Part shown: piece after piece, positions 32,357-40,338 of the stretch
Layout: the number at the start of each line of letters is the position of its first letter
How positions within the stretch are numbered: position 1 is the stretch's first letter
Assembly: GCA_964629615.1 (NCBI GenBank)
Contig: CAZVUD010000011.1
Coordinates: 1-40,338, forward strand
Reading direction: 5' to 3'
Length of the DNA stretch: 40,338 bases
Source of the DNA: SVTX01 sp964629615
Lineage (GTDB): Bacteria > Bacillota > Clostridia > Oscillospirales > CAG-272
Notes under the pieces: model-generated
Seen by the model: only the letters and a program-made list of their open reading frames with translations
What the model was told of the DNA's origin: nothing
Database searches by the model: none
Made by a program: the position numbers and the translations under genes

Positions 32357-32413
32357 ATGAAAAGGATCTTAATAACCATGATAAGGCACAATTTCCGTTT
32401 TGGACGAATGTGA
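32357..32413 (+). CDS. Possible 18-residue leader peptide upstream of metY
   Basis: ATG at 32357 with a purine-rich AAAAGGTAGG upstream, ending in TGA at 32411-32413: MKRILITMIRHNFRFGRM. It begins about 35 bases after the predicted transcription start and 84 bases before metY. It contains no cysteine and two internal Met, so a classical Cys attenuator is not supported. Short frames occur by chance; comparison with relatives is needed to decide. Confidence 0.35.
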   Translation: MKRILITMIRHNFRFGRM

Positions 32414-32497
32414 TATGGAGCGATATACGCATATAAAACTGCATTCAAGGTACAGAAAACACATTCAATCACATAAAACAGAAAAAGGAGAATTATT

Positions 32498-33799
32498 ATG
32501 TCAGAATATAAATTTGAAACACTTCAGCTTCACGTAGGTCAGGAAACGCCCGATCCCGCAACAGGTGCAAGAGCCGTTCCGATATATGCCACCACATCAT
32601 ACGTCTTTAATGATTGCGAGCATGCCGCCGCAAGATTCGGACTGACAGACGCAGGAAACATATACGGCAGGCTGACCAATTCCACGCAGGAAGCATTTGA
32701 AAAAAGAATAGCCGCGCTTGAGGGCGGCGTTGCCGCTCTCGCGCTTGCATCAGGTGCGGCAGCCATATCATACACATTGCAGGCACTCGCGCAGAACGGC
32801 GGACACATAGTTTCGCAAAAGACCATATACGGGGGAAGCTACAACCTTCTGTCACACACTTTGCCTGCATTCGGCATAAGCGCGACATTTGTAAACATAC
32901 ACGATCTTGCGGAAACCGAAAACGCAATACGCGACAACACTCGCGCGATATATATTGAAACTCTCGGAAATCCAAACAGTGACATTCCGAACATAGACGA
33001 GCTCTCAAAGATCGCTCACCGCCATGGCATACCGCTCGTAGTGGACAACACATTCGGCACTCCCTATCTTATCCGTCCCATTGAGCACGGAGCTGACATA
33101 GTCGTGCATTCCGCAACGAAGTTTATAGGCGGTCACGGCACGACGCTTGGCGGCATTATAGTTGACTCGGGCAATTTTGATTGGAAGGCAAGCGGCAAAT
33201 TCCCTGCCATATCCGACAAAAATCCGAGCTATCACGGCGTATCGTTTACAGATGCCGCAGGAAAAGCGGCATTTGTAACATACATTCGCGCGGTATTATT
33301 GCGCGACATGGGCGCTTGCATATCCCCCTTTGCGGCTTTCTTACTGCTTCAGGGCACGGAAACTCTCTCGCTCAGGCTGGAGCGCCACGCCTACAACACA
33401 AAAAAGGTCATAGAATACCTCAGTGATCATCCCCTCGTGGAAAAGGTGAACCACCCTTCCCTTAATGACCACCCCGATCACGAGCTTTATACAAGATACT
33501 TCAAAAACGGAGGCGGATCTATATTCACCTTTGAAATAAAGGGCGGTGTTCGCGAGGCTCACAAGTTTATCGACTCTCTTGAGATATTCTCGCTTCTTGC
33601 AAACGTTGCGGACGTTAAGAGCCTTGTAATACATCCTGCCACCACCACTCACAGCCAGCTCTCTGCAAGCGAGCTTGCGGAACAGAGCATAAAGCCAAAC
33701 ACTATACGTTTGTCTATCGGAGTTGAACACATCGATGATATAATAAACGATCTCGAACGCGGTTTCTCCGCAGTCAGGGAGCTTCAAAATGGAAATTAA
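32498..33799 (+). CDS. metY: O-acetylhomoserine aminocarboxypropyltransferase / O-acetylserine sulfhydrylase family
   Basis: 433 residues, right for the long MetY branch of the Cys/Met-metabolism PLP enzymes (MetB/MetC are about 380). FETLQLHVGQETPDPATGARAVPIYATTSYVF is the classic opening; PLP-binding Lys208 is in HSATKFIGGHG; VVDNTFGTPYLIRP and HPATTTHSQLS are present. MetY makes homocysteine from O-acetylhomoserine and sulfide; use of O-acetylserine is possible. Strong AAAGGAG upstream. It overlaps iscS by 11 bases, so the two are coupled. Confidence 0.93.
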   Translation: MSEYKFETLQLHVGQETPDPATGARAVPIYATTSYVFNDCEHAAARFGLTDAGNIYGRLTNSTQEAFEKRIAALEGGVAALALASGAAAISYTLQALAQNGGHIVSQKTIYGGSYNLLSHTLPAFGISATFVNIHDLAETENAIRDNTRAIYIETLGNPNSDIPNIDELSKIAHRHGIPLVVDNTFGTPYLIRPIEHGADIVVHSATKFIGGHGTTLGGIIVDSGNFDWKASGKFPAISDKNPSYHGVSFTDAAGKAAFVTYIRAVLLRDMGACISPFAAFLLLQGTETLSLRLERHAYNTKKVIEYLSDHPLVEKVNHPSLNDHPDHELYTRYFKNGGGSIFTFEIKGGVREAHKFIDSLEIFSLLANVADVKSLVIHPATTTHSQLSASELAEQSIKPNTIRLSIGVEHIDDIINDLERGFSAVRELQNGN

Positions 33800-34994
33800 G
33801 AACAAAAATATTATTTATCTTGACAACGCCGCAACCACAAAAATGAGTCAAAGCGCAAAGCTTGCCATGTTGCCTTATTTCGATGAGATATACGGCAATC
33901 CGTCAAGCCTGCACTCGGTAGGTCAGGCGGCAAGCGAGGCGCTTGCCGACGCAAGAGCGAGGATCGCCGCATGCTTTGGGTGCGATGCATCCGAGATATA
34001 TTTCACATCAGGCGGAAGCGAGGCAGATTCATTTGCGATCATGTCGGCGGCAAGGGCAGGAGCTGCACGCGGTCGCAAGCATATAATATCCTCATGCATA
34101 GAGCATCATGCCGTGCTTAATGCCTTAAAGCAGTTAAAGCGCGACGGATTTGACATAACCATCCTTGATGTTGATAAAAACGGAAAGGTATCTCCAAGCG
34201 ATGTTGCACAATCCATCCGCAGTGACACCTGCCTTGTAAGCATCATGTATGCAAACAACGAGATAGGCACGCTTGAGCCTATATACGAGATAGGAAAAAT
34301 ATGCCGCGAAGCAAATGTGACATTCCACACAGATGCTGTACAGGCGGCAGGTCATGTAGCTATAAATGTGAAGGATCAATGCATCGACATGATGTCTGTA
34401 TCAGCCCACAAGTTTCACGGTCCTAAGGGGATCGGCGCTCTGTACGCAAAGAAAGGAACCATTCTTTCTCCTGTGATATACGGTGGCGCGCAGGAAAGGG
34501 GCAAAAGGGGCGGAACCGAAGCCCTGCCGCTTATAGTCGGTATGGTGGCGGCGCTTGAAGAGTCCATTGCAAGCATTGAGCAAAACACCAAAAAAATGAC
34601 CTGTTTGCGCGACAGGCTCATAGATGGCATACTGAAAATACCGCACTGTGCCCTTAACGGCGACAAAACAGACCGACTTTCCTCAAATGCAAGCTTTTGC
34701 TTTGAAGGCATTGAGGGTGAATCCCTGCTTTTATTGCTTGACGACCGTGGCATTTGTGCATCATCCGGTTCTGCCTGCACATCGGGATCCCTTGATCCCA
34801 GCCATGTACTGCTGTCTATCGGCAGACCGCACGATGTAGCGCACGGCTCATTGCGCCTATCCCTATCGCCCGAGATAAGCGAGGAGGACATTGATATGAC
34901 TATCGACGCAGTGCGCGAGACCGTGCAATATCTGCGTGCGATATCCCCCGTCTGGCGCGATCTTATGAGCGGAAAGCGCGAATTTATTCTTTGA
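33789..34994 (+). CDS. iscS: Cysteine desulfurase (IscS/NifS family)
   Basis: 401 residues. IYLDNAATTKMS opening, PLP-binding Lys208 in SAHKFHGPKGIG, and catalytic Cys330 in SSGSACTSG on the long mobile loop of group I enzymes. It removes sulfur from cysteine as a persulfide for Fe-S cluster assembly on the scaffold encoded 18 bases downstream, and perhaps for tRNA thiolation. It starts within the end of metY. Confidence 0.96.
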   Translation: MEIKNKNIIYLDNAATTKMSQSAKLAMLPYFDEIYGNPSSLHSVGQAASEALADARARIAACFGCDASEIYFTSGGSEADSFAIMSAARAGAARGRKHIISSCIEHHAVLNALKQLKRDGFDITILDVDKNGKVSPSDVAQSIRSDTCLVSIMYANNEIGTLEPIYEIGKICREANVTFHTDAVQAAGHVAINVKDQCIDMMSVSAHKFHGPKGIGALYAKKGTILSPVIYGGAQERGKRGGTEALPLIVGMVAALEESIASIEQNTKKMTCLRDRLIDGILKIPHCALNGDKTDRLSSNASFCFEGIEGESLLLLLDDRGICASSGSACTSGSLDPSHVLLSIGRPHDVAHGSLRLSLSPEISEEDIDMTIDAVRETVQYLRAISPVWRDLMSGKREFIL

Positions 34995-35012
34995 TAAGAA
35001 AGGAAAAAACAT

Positions 35013-35441
35013 ATGGCACTTTACAGCGATAAGGTAATGGATCATTTCAGAAACCCCCGAAACGTGGGTATAATTGAAAACGCCGACGGCATTGGTGAGG
35101 TGGGAAACACGAAATGCGGCGACATAATGAAGATATACCTGAAGATCGATAACGATATAATAACAGATGCAAAATTTGAGACCTTCGGTTGCGGAAGCGC
35201 GATCGCCTCCAGCTCTATGGCTACCGAGCTTATAAAGGGCAAGCCGCTGAGCGAGGCATTGGAGCTGACAAACAAGGCGGTCGTTGAGGCGCTTGACGGA
35301 CTGCCGCCCCACAAGGTGCATTGCTCTGTCCTCGCAGAGGAAGCGATCAAGCTCGCGTTGCTTGATTACTACAAAAGAAGCGGCAGAGAATACGATGAGT
35401 CACTCTTTGAAAAGCTAAACTCCTGCCCTTCTTGCCATTGA
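35013..35441 (+). CDS. iscU: Fe-S cluster scaffold protein IscU/NifU N-terminal type
   Basis: 142 residues. IscU-type, not SufU: opens MALYSDKVMDHFRNPRNVG, cluster ligands Cys35 (with Asp37, KCGD), Cys60 (FGCGSA) and Cys104 (VHCS), and an Ile/Leu-rich C-terminal helix. The end, CPSCH, adds two further cysteines. Receives sulfur from the desulfurase just upstream. Strong AAGGAAAA site. Last gene of the metY-iscS-iscU unit; hscA, hscB and fdx are absent, as in other anaerobic Firmicutes. Confidence 0.95.
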   Translation: MALYSDKVMDHFRNPRNVGIIENADGIGEVGNTKCGDIMKIYLKIDNDIITDAKFETFGCGSAIASSSMATELIKGKPLSEALELTNKAVVEALDGLPPHKVHCSVLAEEAIKLALLDYYKRSGREYDESLFEKLNSCPSCH

Positions 35442-35516
35442 TATAATAACTTTCCTCTTTTTCTACCCGCCTTTTTTCCAAAAAAGCGAAAATAAAAGCG
35501 GAAACAAATCATCAAA

Positions 35517-35557
35517 AAGCCACTGCCTTCACGCATTTTGCGTGAAGGCAGTGGCTT
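35517..35557. terminator. Bidirectional terminator between iscU and the giant lipoprotein gene
   Basis: Perfect 19-bp stem with a 3-base loop, A-rich on the left and T-rich on the right, between convergent genes. Just before it (35470-35505) are fragments of the AAAAAAGCGGAAA module seen in the intergenic repeats. Confidence 0.9.
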
Positions 35558-35578
35558 TAATATTCTTTTATGCGATAA

Positions 35579-38500
35579 TCACGAAATGCCGTAATTCTGC
35601 GCAGCCTCTACCGTATCAAAGAATCCCATCCATGCGATGTCCATGGAAAGCTCTGTTGCGTTATCGCTCTTTGTATTGAGTATATCTATTCTGAATCCGT
35701 AGATAGAATATACATCAAACTTGCTGATATCCACAATGCAAGTGCACCATTCGCCAACAACGTTAACTTCCTTCAGGTTATTCTGAATATCAACATGCTG
35801 CCAAGGTGTTCCCTGATATGTCTGAATGTAGAGTTCGTTTACAGAACCTATGTTGTTGGATCTGTATCTGAACGCAAAATACTTACCGGTCTTGAATCCG
35901 CCTGTTGTTGTGAGGTGGATACGTCTGTCCTTGTTCTTGTTCTGAACTGTGAACTTAACATAGGACTTATCCTCGCTGAGCTCTCTCTTAAGATAGTTGG
36001 GAGAATCAGGCTTAGGATTGTTTACCTTTTCGATCTGGTTGAAGAGATCCTCGCCCTCAAATACAGCAGGCTCTGCTGCCTTGAAGAAGCCCATCCATGC
36101 GATATCCATGGTAAGGGGTGTGTCGTTATCATTCTTTGTGTTAAGGATGTCTATTCTGAAGCCGTAGATAGATTCAACGTTATACTTGCTGATATCGATG
36201 ATAACTATGCACCACTCGCCTGCAGTATAAACCTCTCTCATGTTGTTCTGAATATTAACGTTCTTCCAGGGTGTTCCCTTTTCTGTCTGGAGGAAGAGCT
36301 CGTTTATAGATCCGATATTATCAGATCTGAACTTGAATGCAAAGAGATCGCCTGTCTTGAACTCACCTGTTGTTGTGAGGTGTATGCGTCTGTCCTTGTT
36401 CTTGTTCTGAACTGTGAATGTGATATAAGACTTATCCTCGCTGAGTTCCTTCTTAAGAGCGTTGGGAGAATCAGGCTTAGGATTGTTTACCTTGTCGATC
36501 TGGTTGTAAAGCTCTTCAGCGTGGAGAATAGTATATTCCCACTCTTCAGCAGGCATAGGACCTACGATCTCTTCTTCATTTTTTTCGGGATCCTTTACAT
36601 TATCGTCCTTTGTTCCGGAATCCGTTGCATTGTCTTCCTTAGCAGGAACCTTGTAGTTCTTTGCATCCTCTTCGCTCATGAAGAAGCCCATCCATTCGAT
36701 GTCCATGGTAAGGGGTGTGTCGTTATCATTCTTTGTGTTGAGAATGTCTATTCTGAAGCCGTAGATGGATTCAACATTGTACTTGCTGATGTCTATAACT
36801 ATTGTTCCCCATTCGCCTGCCGTGGGGCCATAGTCCTTGAGTATATTTTGGAAGTTCAGTGACTGCCACTGCTCGCCCTGCTTTGCCTGGATCCAAAGCT
36901 CGTTTATAGATCCGATATTTTCAGATCTGTATCTGAATGCGAAGTATTTACCTGTCTTGAATTCACCTGTTGTTGTGAGGTGGATACGTCTGTCCTTGTT
37001 CTTGTTCTGAACTGTGAATGTGATGTATGACTTATCCTCGCTAAGCTTTCTCTTAAGATAGTTAGGAGAATCGGGTGTAGGATTGTTTACCTTTTCGATC
37101 TGGTTAAAGAGAGCCTCACCGCTGAGAACTGTGTCTTTCCAATCCTCGGGAACAACTACTGCTGTACTGCCAACGATAGTGATCTCGCCCCATCTTGCAA
37201 GTCTGTAATACTTACCGTCAGAGCCCAATGCTATGATTTCAAGAGAATGCTCGCCTTCGGGAATGTCAGTAAGATTGATGCTAAGCTGGTATCCCTTTGC
37301 ATTCTTGAAGCCTGCCGCTACAACGTCAGGTCTGTCGCTTGTAGCGCCATCTACCATAACTACATCATAACCGTCAAGGCAGTAACCCATAGATGTTATG
37401 GAAACTGATTCGCTGATCTGGAGCCAGCCGCGGAATGTTGCAGTCTTTACGTCCTTAATGCCGTCCTTACGGTTTGCAGCCAACCACTCATGTGCCTTAT
37501 CGTCCTTAAGTGCTGCACCGTCTTCATAATATGTATCGCATGTGGTAGTTTTTTCGTTTGTATCCGTCATCTCTACCTTTGCTTTTCCGTAATTGAGCGC
37601 ATGGCTCTCTTCGCTGAAGAAGCCCATCCATGCAACGTCCATAGTTGCTCCTACATCACCCTTAGCGTTGTCCTTGCTGTTAAGAAGGTCTATTCTGAAG
37701 TGAGTAAGCTCTTCTATGCCAAATGCATCGAGGTCGATAACGTATGTGTGCCATTCACCGTCGTATACTATATCCTTGGTGATGATCAAGTTCTTAGGCC
37801 AGCCTACCTTCTTAGTACCAAGATATATCTCGTGCTTGGAGTCAGAAGTAGTTCTGTACTTGAATGCGAAATAGCGTGCAGTGTCGAATGAAGGTGTACC
37901 GCTTGCAAAGTAAGAGTTGTAGTCACCGCTTGATATTGTACCGTCATTCTTGAATGTAACGTAATCTTCCTTTAATTCGTAAGGAATTCTGTTAGCGTTA
38001 CCTGCATCCATCTTCTTGAAAAGATCTACCAATTCCTGAGGATTGAATATAGTTACAGGAGCATCGCCGGGAACGAGAGAAATATTCACCTCCTGTACTA
38101 CCTTGTCGCCCGCAATAAGCTTGATAGTATAGTTGCCCTCCTTAAGAGCTGCAAGTCCCTGATTTTCGATGGTTATGCCTTCGCCGCCGTTGGGCTTGAA
38201 TCCGGATGCTGCACCTATCTTGTAGTACATAACGCGTTCTTCGCCGAGATAGAGGGCAACTATGCCTTCACCCTTTGCAACAACAGGTATCTCTGTGCCG
38301 ATCTCATATTTCGACTTGTCTACAGAGAAGTAGAGAGGAGTGTCGAGGTCCTTGTTGTATGTGATGTTTTCTGCAGTACCAAAGGAAGCAGAAAGTATAC
38401 GTATCGCACCGTTTCTCCAGCTTACGCCTGCACGAGAGGAACGGATATCCTTGGATATGAGCGCGTTTTCGATAACAACGGGCTCTTCTCCCCATACGCT

Positions 38501-39373
38501 TACTGTTGCCTTTTCTACCTGACCTGCGATCATGTCATAGTCCTTGCTTCCTTCAAGAACTATCTTTGCGCAAGTAAGCTCGCCGGACTTGAAGTATATA
38601 GTATCTTCAAGGTCAACTACAGTTATTTCATTGGAAACGCCCTTTACAGTGAATGTATGTACATTACATGTAGTTTCGGGAGTTTCTGCATGTGCAGACT
38701 TGATAATGATAACAAGTGTGTTGCCGTTTGTTACATAATAATATATACCGGAATCACCGTGAGCAACGATCTCATTTATTCCGGATGCTCCCTGTGCACC
38801 TGCTTCGCCGTACAAGCCGGAATCCCAGCCGCTGATCTCATTGCCGCGAATAAATGCGCTTGCAGCTGCTGTATTGGGCTGCTCATAGAACTTCATGGTG
38901 TATACATATTTACCCTTGGGTATTCTGTAATATGCACCAAATCCGCCTGTCTTCCAAACGAGTGTGCCATCTTCAAGCTTTTCAACTGCGGATCCGTTAT
39001 CCTGTGCCATACCGCCATCGACGAGAAGTGTATATAAGAGCGAGGATTCGGATATTGAGTTGCCGGCATATGCGCCGTCATCTGCAGCCTTAACTTCCTC
39101 AATAGGTCCTTCCCATTCGGATGTTTCTGTTGTGTCAGTTGTGCCGGTAGTGCCGGTAGTGTCTGTGTCGGTCGTGTCCGTATCTGTTGTATCGGTCGTC
39201 GCCGTTGTGTCTGATTCTGTATCCGTGGGAGTTTCTTCGGGAGTTGTGGACTCGGTTGCTTCTCCGGATGTAGAGTCAGCGCTTGTGTCTGCGGGGTCTT
39301 TGTCTTTATTACATGCTACAAAAACAAGCGTGAATGCAAGAATTACCGCAAGACAAACGATGATTTTTTTCAT
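35579..39373 (-). CDS. Giant Thr-rich surface lipoprotein with tandem repeat domains
   Basis: 1264 residues. Signal peptide with lipobox (AFTLVFVAC), then about 70 residues rich in Thr, Asp and Ser (TDTTDTDTTDTDTTGTTG), a wall-spanning linker. The middle (residues 90-440) is beta-rich with no family I can name. From about 440 there are four related domains of about 150 residues: one diverged (near 38060-37590) and three close copies (near 37130-36680, 36535-36080, 36060-35600). Each copy has a Phe/Tyr-Asn-Gln-Ile start, a shared KNKDRRIHLTTTG motif, and an IYGFRIDILNTK...MGFF end. They look like carbohydrate-binding beta sandwiches, but that is inference. Start chosen at 39373, after AAAGGAAAG. 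Confidence 0.85.
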   Translation of the reverse strand: MKKIIVCLAVILAFTLVFVACNKDKDPADTSADSTSGEATESTTPEETPTDTESDTTATTDTTDTDTTDTDTTGTTGTTDTTETSEWEGPIEEVKAADDGAYAGNSISESSLLYTLLVDGGMAQDNGSAVEKLEDGTLVWKTGGFGAYYRIPKGKYVYTMKFYEQPNTAAASAFIRGNEISGWDSGLYGEAGAQGASGINEIVAHGDSGIYYYVTNGNTLVIIIKSAHAETPETTCNVHTFTVKGVSNEITVVDLEDTIYFKSGELTCAKIVLEGSKDYDMIAGQVEKATVSVWGEEPVVIENALISKDIRSSRAGVSWRNGAIRILSASFGTAENITYNKDLDTPLYFSVDKSKYEIGTEIPVVAKGEGIVALYLGEERVMYYKIGAASGFKPNGGEGITIENQGLAALKEGNYTIKLIAGDKVVQEVNISLVPGDAPVTIFNPQELVDLFKKMDAGNANRIPYELKEDYVTFKNDGTISSGDYNSYFASGTPSFDTARYFAFKYRTTSDSKHEIYLGTKKVGWPKNLIITKDIVYDGEWHTYVIDLDAFGIEELTHFRIDLLNSKDNAKGDVGATMDVAWMGFFSEESHALNYGKAKVEMTDTNEKTTTCDTYYEDGAALKDDKAHEWLAANRKDGIKDVKTATFRGWLQISESVSITSMGYCLDGYDVVMVDGATSDRPDVVAAGFKNAKGYQLSINLTDIPEGEHSLEIIALGSDGKYYRLARWGEITIVGSTAVVVPEDWKDTVLSGEALFNQIEKVNNPTPDSPNYLKRKLSEDKSYITFTVQNKNKDRRIHLTTTGEFKTGKYFAFRYRSENIGSINELWIQAKQGEQWQSLNFQNILKDYGPTAGEWGTIVIDISKYNVESIYGFRIDILNTKNDNDTPLTMDIEWMGFFMSEEDAKNYKVPAKEDNATDSGTKDDNVKDPEKNEEEIVGPMPAEEWEYTILHAEELYNQIDKVNNPKPDSPNALKKELSEDKSYITFTVQNKNKDRRIHLTTTGEFKTGDLFAFKFRSDNIGSINELFLQTEKGTPWKNVNIQNNMREVYTAGEWCIVIIDISKYNVESIYGFRIDILNTKNDNDTPLTMDIAWMGFFKAAEPAVFEGEDLFNQIEKVNNPKPDSPNYLKRELSEDKSYVKFTVQNKNKDRRIHLTTTGGFKTGKYFAFRYRSNNIGSVNELYIQTYQGTPWQHVDIQNNLKEVNVVGEWCTCIVDISKFDVYSIYGFRIDILNTKSDNATELSMDIAWMGFFDTVEAAQNYGIS
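35600..37130 (-). repeat. Three near-identical tandem domain-coding repeats
   Basis: Copies at about 35600-36060, 36080-36535 and 36680-37130. Stretches of 40-60 bases are identical or nearly so at DNA level, for example around 35904-35950, 36375-36420 and 36967-37015 (GTTGTTGTGAGGTG, then CGTCTGTCCTTG). The gap between copies two and three encodes an acidic linker (KEDNATDSGTKDDN). Confidence 0.85.
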
Positions 39374-39438
39374 ATCATTCTTTCCTTTCTGAATAAATGA
39401 TCTTACAGACTTTCCCCAGTCTGCTTTTGGTAATATTA

Positions 39439-39467
39439 AGTATAGCATACTTTATTTGCTTTTTCAA
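39439..39467 (-). promoter_or_regulatory. Promoter of the giant lipoprotein gene
   Basis: Reading leftward: TTGAAA (39462-39467), 17-base spacer, TATACT (39439-39444), giving a leader of about 60 bases. Confidence 0.75.
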
Positions 39468-39585
39468 CGGCTAAACTGTTTTTTTCTTAACGTGTTTTAC
39501 ATTTTCTCTGTTTTTAACAGTTTGCAAAACTTATTTTTGTGCAATTTGCCAAATGCTTTTTAAAAACAAACTGGGCTGGATTGCG

Positions 39586-39993
39586 TTTTTTTCGCTTTTT
39601 TGAAAAAAGCTTGGCTTCTTCCGCTTTTTTGAAAAAAAGCTTGGCAAAAAACTTTCTGGCATGTTATGAATTGCTTGAGTGTATTGCGTAGCAGTGTCAC
39701 AAATCCGAATTTTAAGAAAGCTCGGCAAAAAACTTCCTCGCATGTTATGAATTACTTTGAATGTATCATGTAGCCGTGGAATAAATATAAATTCAATGTT
39801 GTGCGGACTGTCGGGGACGCCAGTCCCTACAGATTATCATAATAATATTCTACATTATTTTGACATGAAATGATCGTTATTTCAACGGATAAATAATGAT
39901 ATTATGATTGCAAATTGTAGGGACCGACGAATGCAAGCAAGTTGCCGACGGTCCGAAAGAATATTGTTTTATGATAACTTTATGTAACGACAG
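39586..39993 (+). repeat. Intergenic repeat element, copy 2
   Basis: Inverted counterpart of the element at 4408-4708, about 35 kb away. It is longer because its first module (AAGCTTGGCAAAAAACTTT, then GGCATGTTATGAATT) is present twice (39640-39705 and 39718-39775) with divergence. The two conserved stem-loops (around 39805-39832 and 39917-39956) are intact. No gene is seen in 39374-39993. Confidence 0.75.
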
Positions 39994-40043
39994 GGCGCAT
40001 ATAATTTGCAACCTCCGTAGGTGCAAACACAAAAGTTATCAAA

Positions 40044-40285
40044 AACTCTATCTCGGGAATCGAACCTTTTCCTTAAATTCCTGTGGAATTTAAGGTGATG
40101 GGACTTGATCTGGTCGTACGGGGCAACAAAAAACAGGAGTAGCAAAGCTACTAAAATTTTTCATAACTCTATGTCGGGAATCGAACCTTTACCTTAAATT
40201 CCGCAGGAATTTAAGGTGATGGGACTCGATCTGATCGCACGGGGCAACAAAAAACAGGAGTAGCAAAGCTACTCCTGTTTTTTGT
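40044..40285 (-). repeat. Tandem ~121-bp repeat resembling tRNA 3' ends plus terminator
   Basis: Two units (starting 40044 and 40165) share: T-arm-like GGTTCGATTCCCG (minus strand), a palindrome CCTTAAATTCC/GGAATTTAAGG with a changing 3-base loop, GTCCCATCACC resembling another tRNA 3' end, and the AGTAGC/GCTACT hairpin plus CCTGTTTTTTG. The T arm and terminator of the tRNA-Glu gene at the window edge fall in the same register (next T arm 123 bases on). Confidence 0.75.
40250..40282 (-). terminator. Terminator of tRNA-Glu
   Basis: AACAGGAGTAGC/GCTACTCCTGTT stem around a 3-base AAA/TTT loop with T run on exit, 4 bases after the tRNA CCA. Its distal half is repeated in the two units downstream. 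Confidence 0.8.
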
Positions 40286-40338
40286 TGGTGACCCGTACGG
40301 GAATCGAACCCATGTTACAGCCGTGAAAGGGCCGTGTC
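40286..40338 (-). tRNA. tRNA-Glu (UUC), 3' part
   Basis: The window ends inside the gene. Visible on the minus strand: anticodon stem-loop CGGCC-CTTTCAC-GGCTG (anticodon UUC), T arm ATGGG-TTCGATT-CCCGT, acceptor 3' strand ACGGGTC, A73 and encoded CCA. Confidence 0.9.

Overview
The window looks like chromosome of an uncultured member of the class Clostridia (Bacillota, probably an Oscillospirales- or Christensenellales-like gut lineage). The grounds are the Firmicutes gene order rpmH-rnpA-yidD-yidC-jag-mnmE, a Gram-positive style RpoB, strong AGGAGG ribosome binding sites, near-consensus sigma-A promoters (TTGACA-17-TATAAT), a SipW/TasA-type secretion locus and a Thr-rich lipoprotein. The species cannot be named from sequence alone.

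Layout. 1-10285: a leftward (minus) block of core genes: start of rpoC, rpoB, a YmdB-type phosphodiesterase, mnmE, jag, yidC, yidD, rnpA, rpmH. 10286-12070: strand switch with back-to-back rpmH and holA promoters. After holA comes a cluster of DnaA-box-like 9-mers, four of them on a 21-bp register, next to an AT-rich stretch. This is a candidate replication origin, although dnaA itself is not in the window. 12071-16390: a BspA-like leucine-rich-repeat lipoprotein, then a two-gene amino-sugar operon in which GlcNAc-6-P deaminase (NagB) is fused to a ROK sugar kinase and followed by nagA. 16437-17876: two membrane proteins.

18216-24068 is the most interesting part. A five-gene SipW/TasA-like operon (small membrane-anchored protein, SipW signal peptidase, membrane-anchored uL15-like protein, TasA/CalY-like protein, large GLUG-repeat protein) is separated from a tyrosine recombinase gene by a short segment bounded by inverted copies of an 18-20 bp palindromic site. 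The segment carries a consensus extended -10 promoter that points AWAY from the operon in this assembly, a strong terminator hairpin behind the promoter, and a second terminator just outside the segment. This is the expected architecture of an invertible-promoter (phase-variation) switch captured in the OFF orientation.

24350-25148: a four-helix-bundle protein gene, an array of small palindromes, and tRNA-fMet and tRNA-Leu genes. 25348-29029: a zinc uptake operon (zur-znuA-znuC-znuB plus a GNAT gene) with Fur-family operators. 29266-31612: a CrtO-like acyltransferase and a GT8-PlsC fusion, probably making a glycolipid. 31780-35441: an Rrf2 regulator divergent from metY-iscS-iscU, linking sulfur assimilation to Fe-S assembly, with a possible 18-codon leader ORF. 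35579-39373: a very large lipoprotein with three near-identical tandem domains and a fourth diverged one. 39374-40338: an intergenic repeat that is an inverted copy of one upstream of rpoB, tandem tRNA-3'-end-like repeats, and the 3' part of tRNA-Glu.
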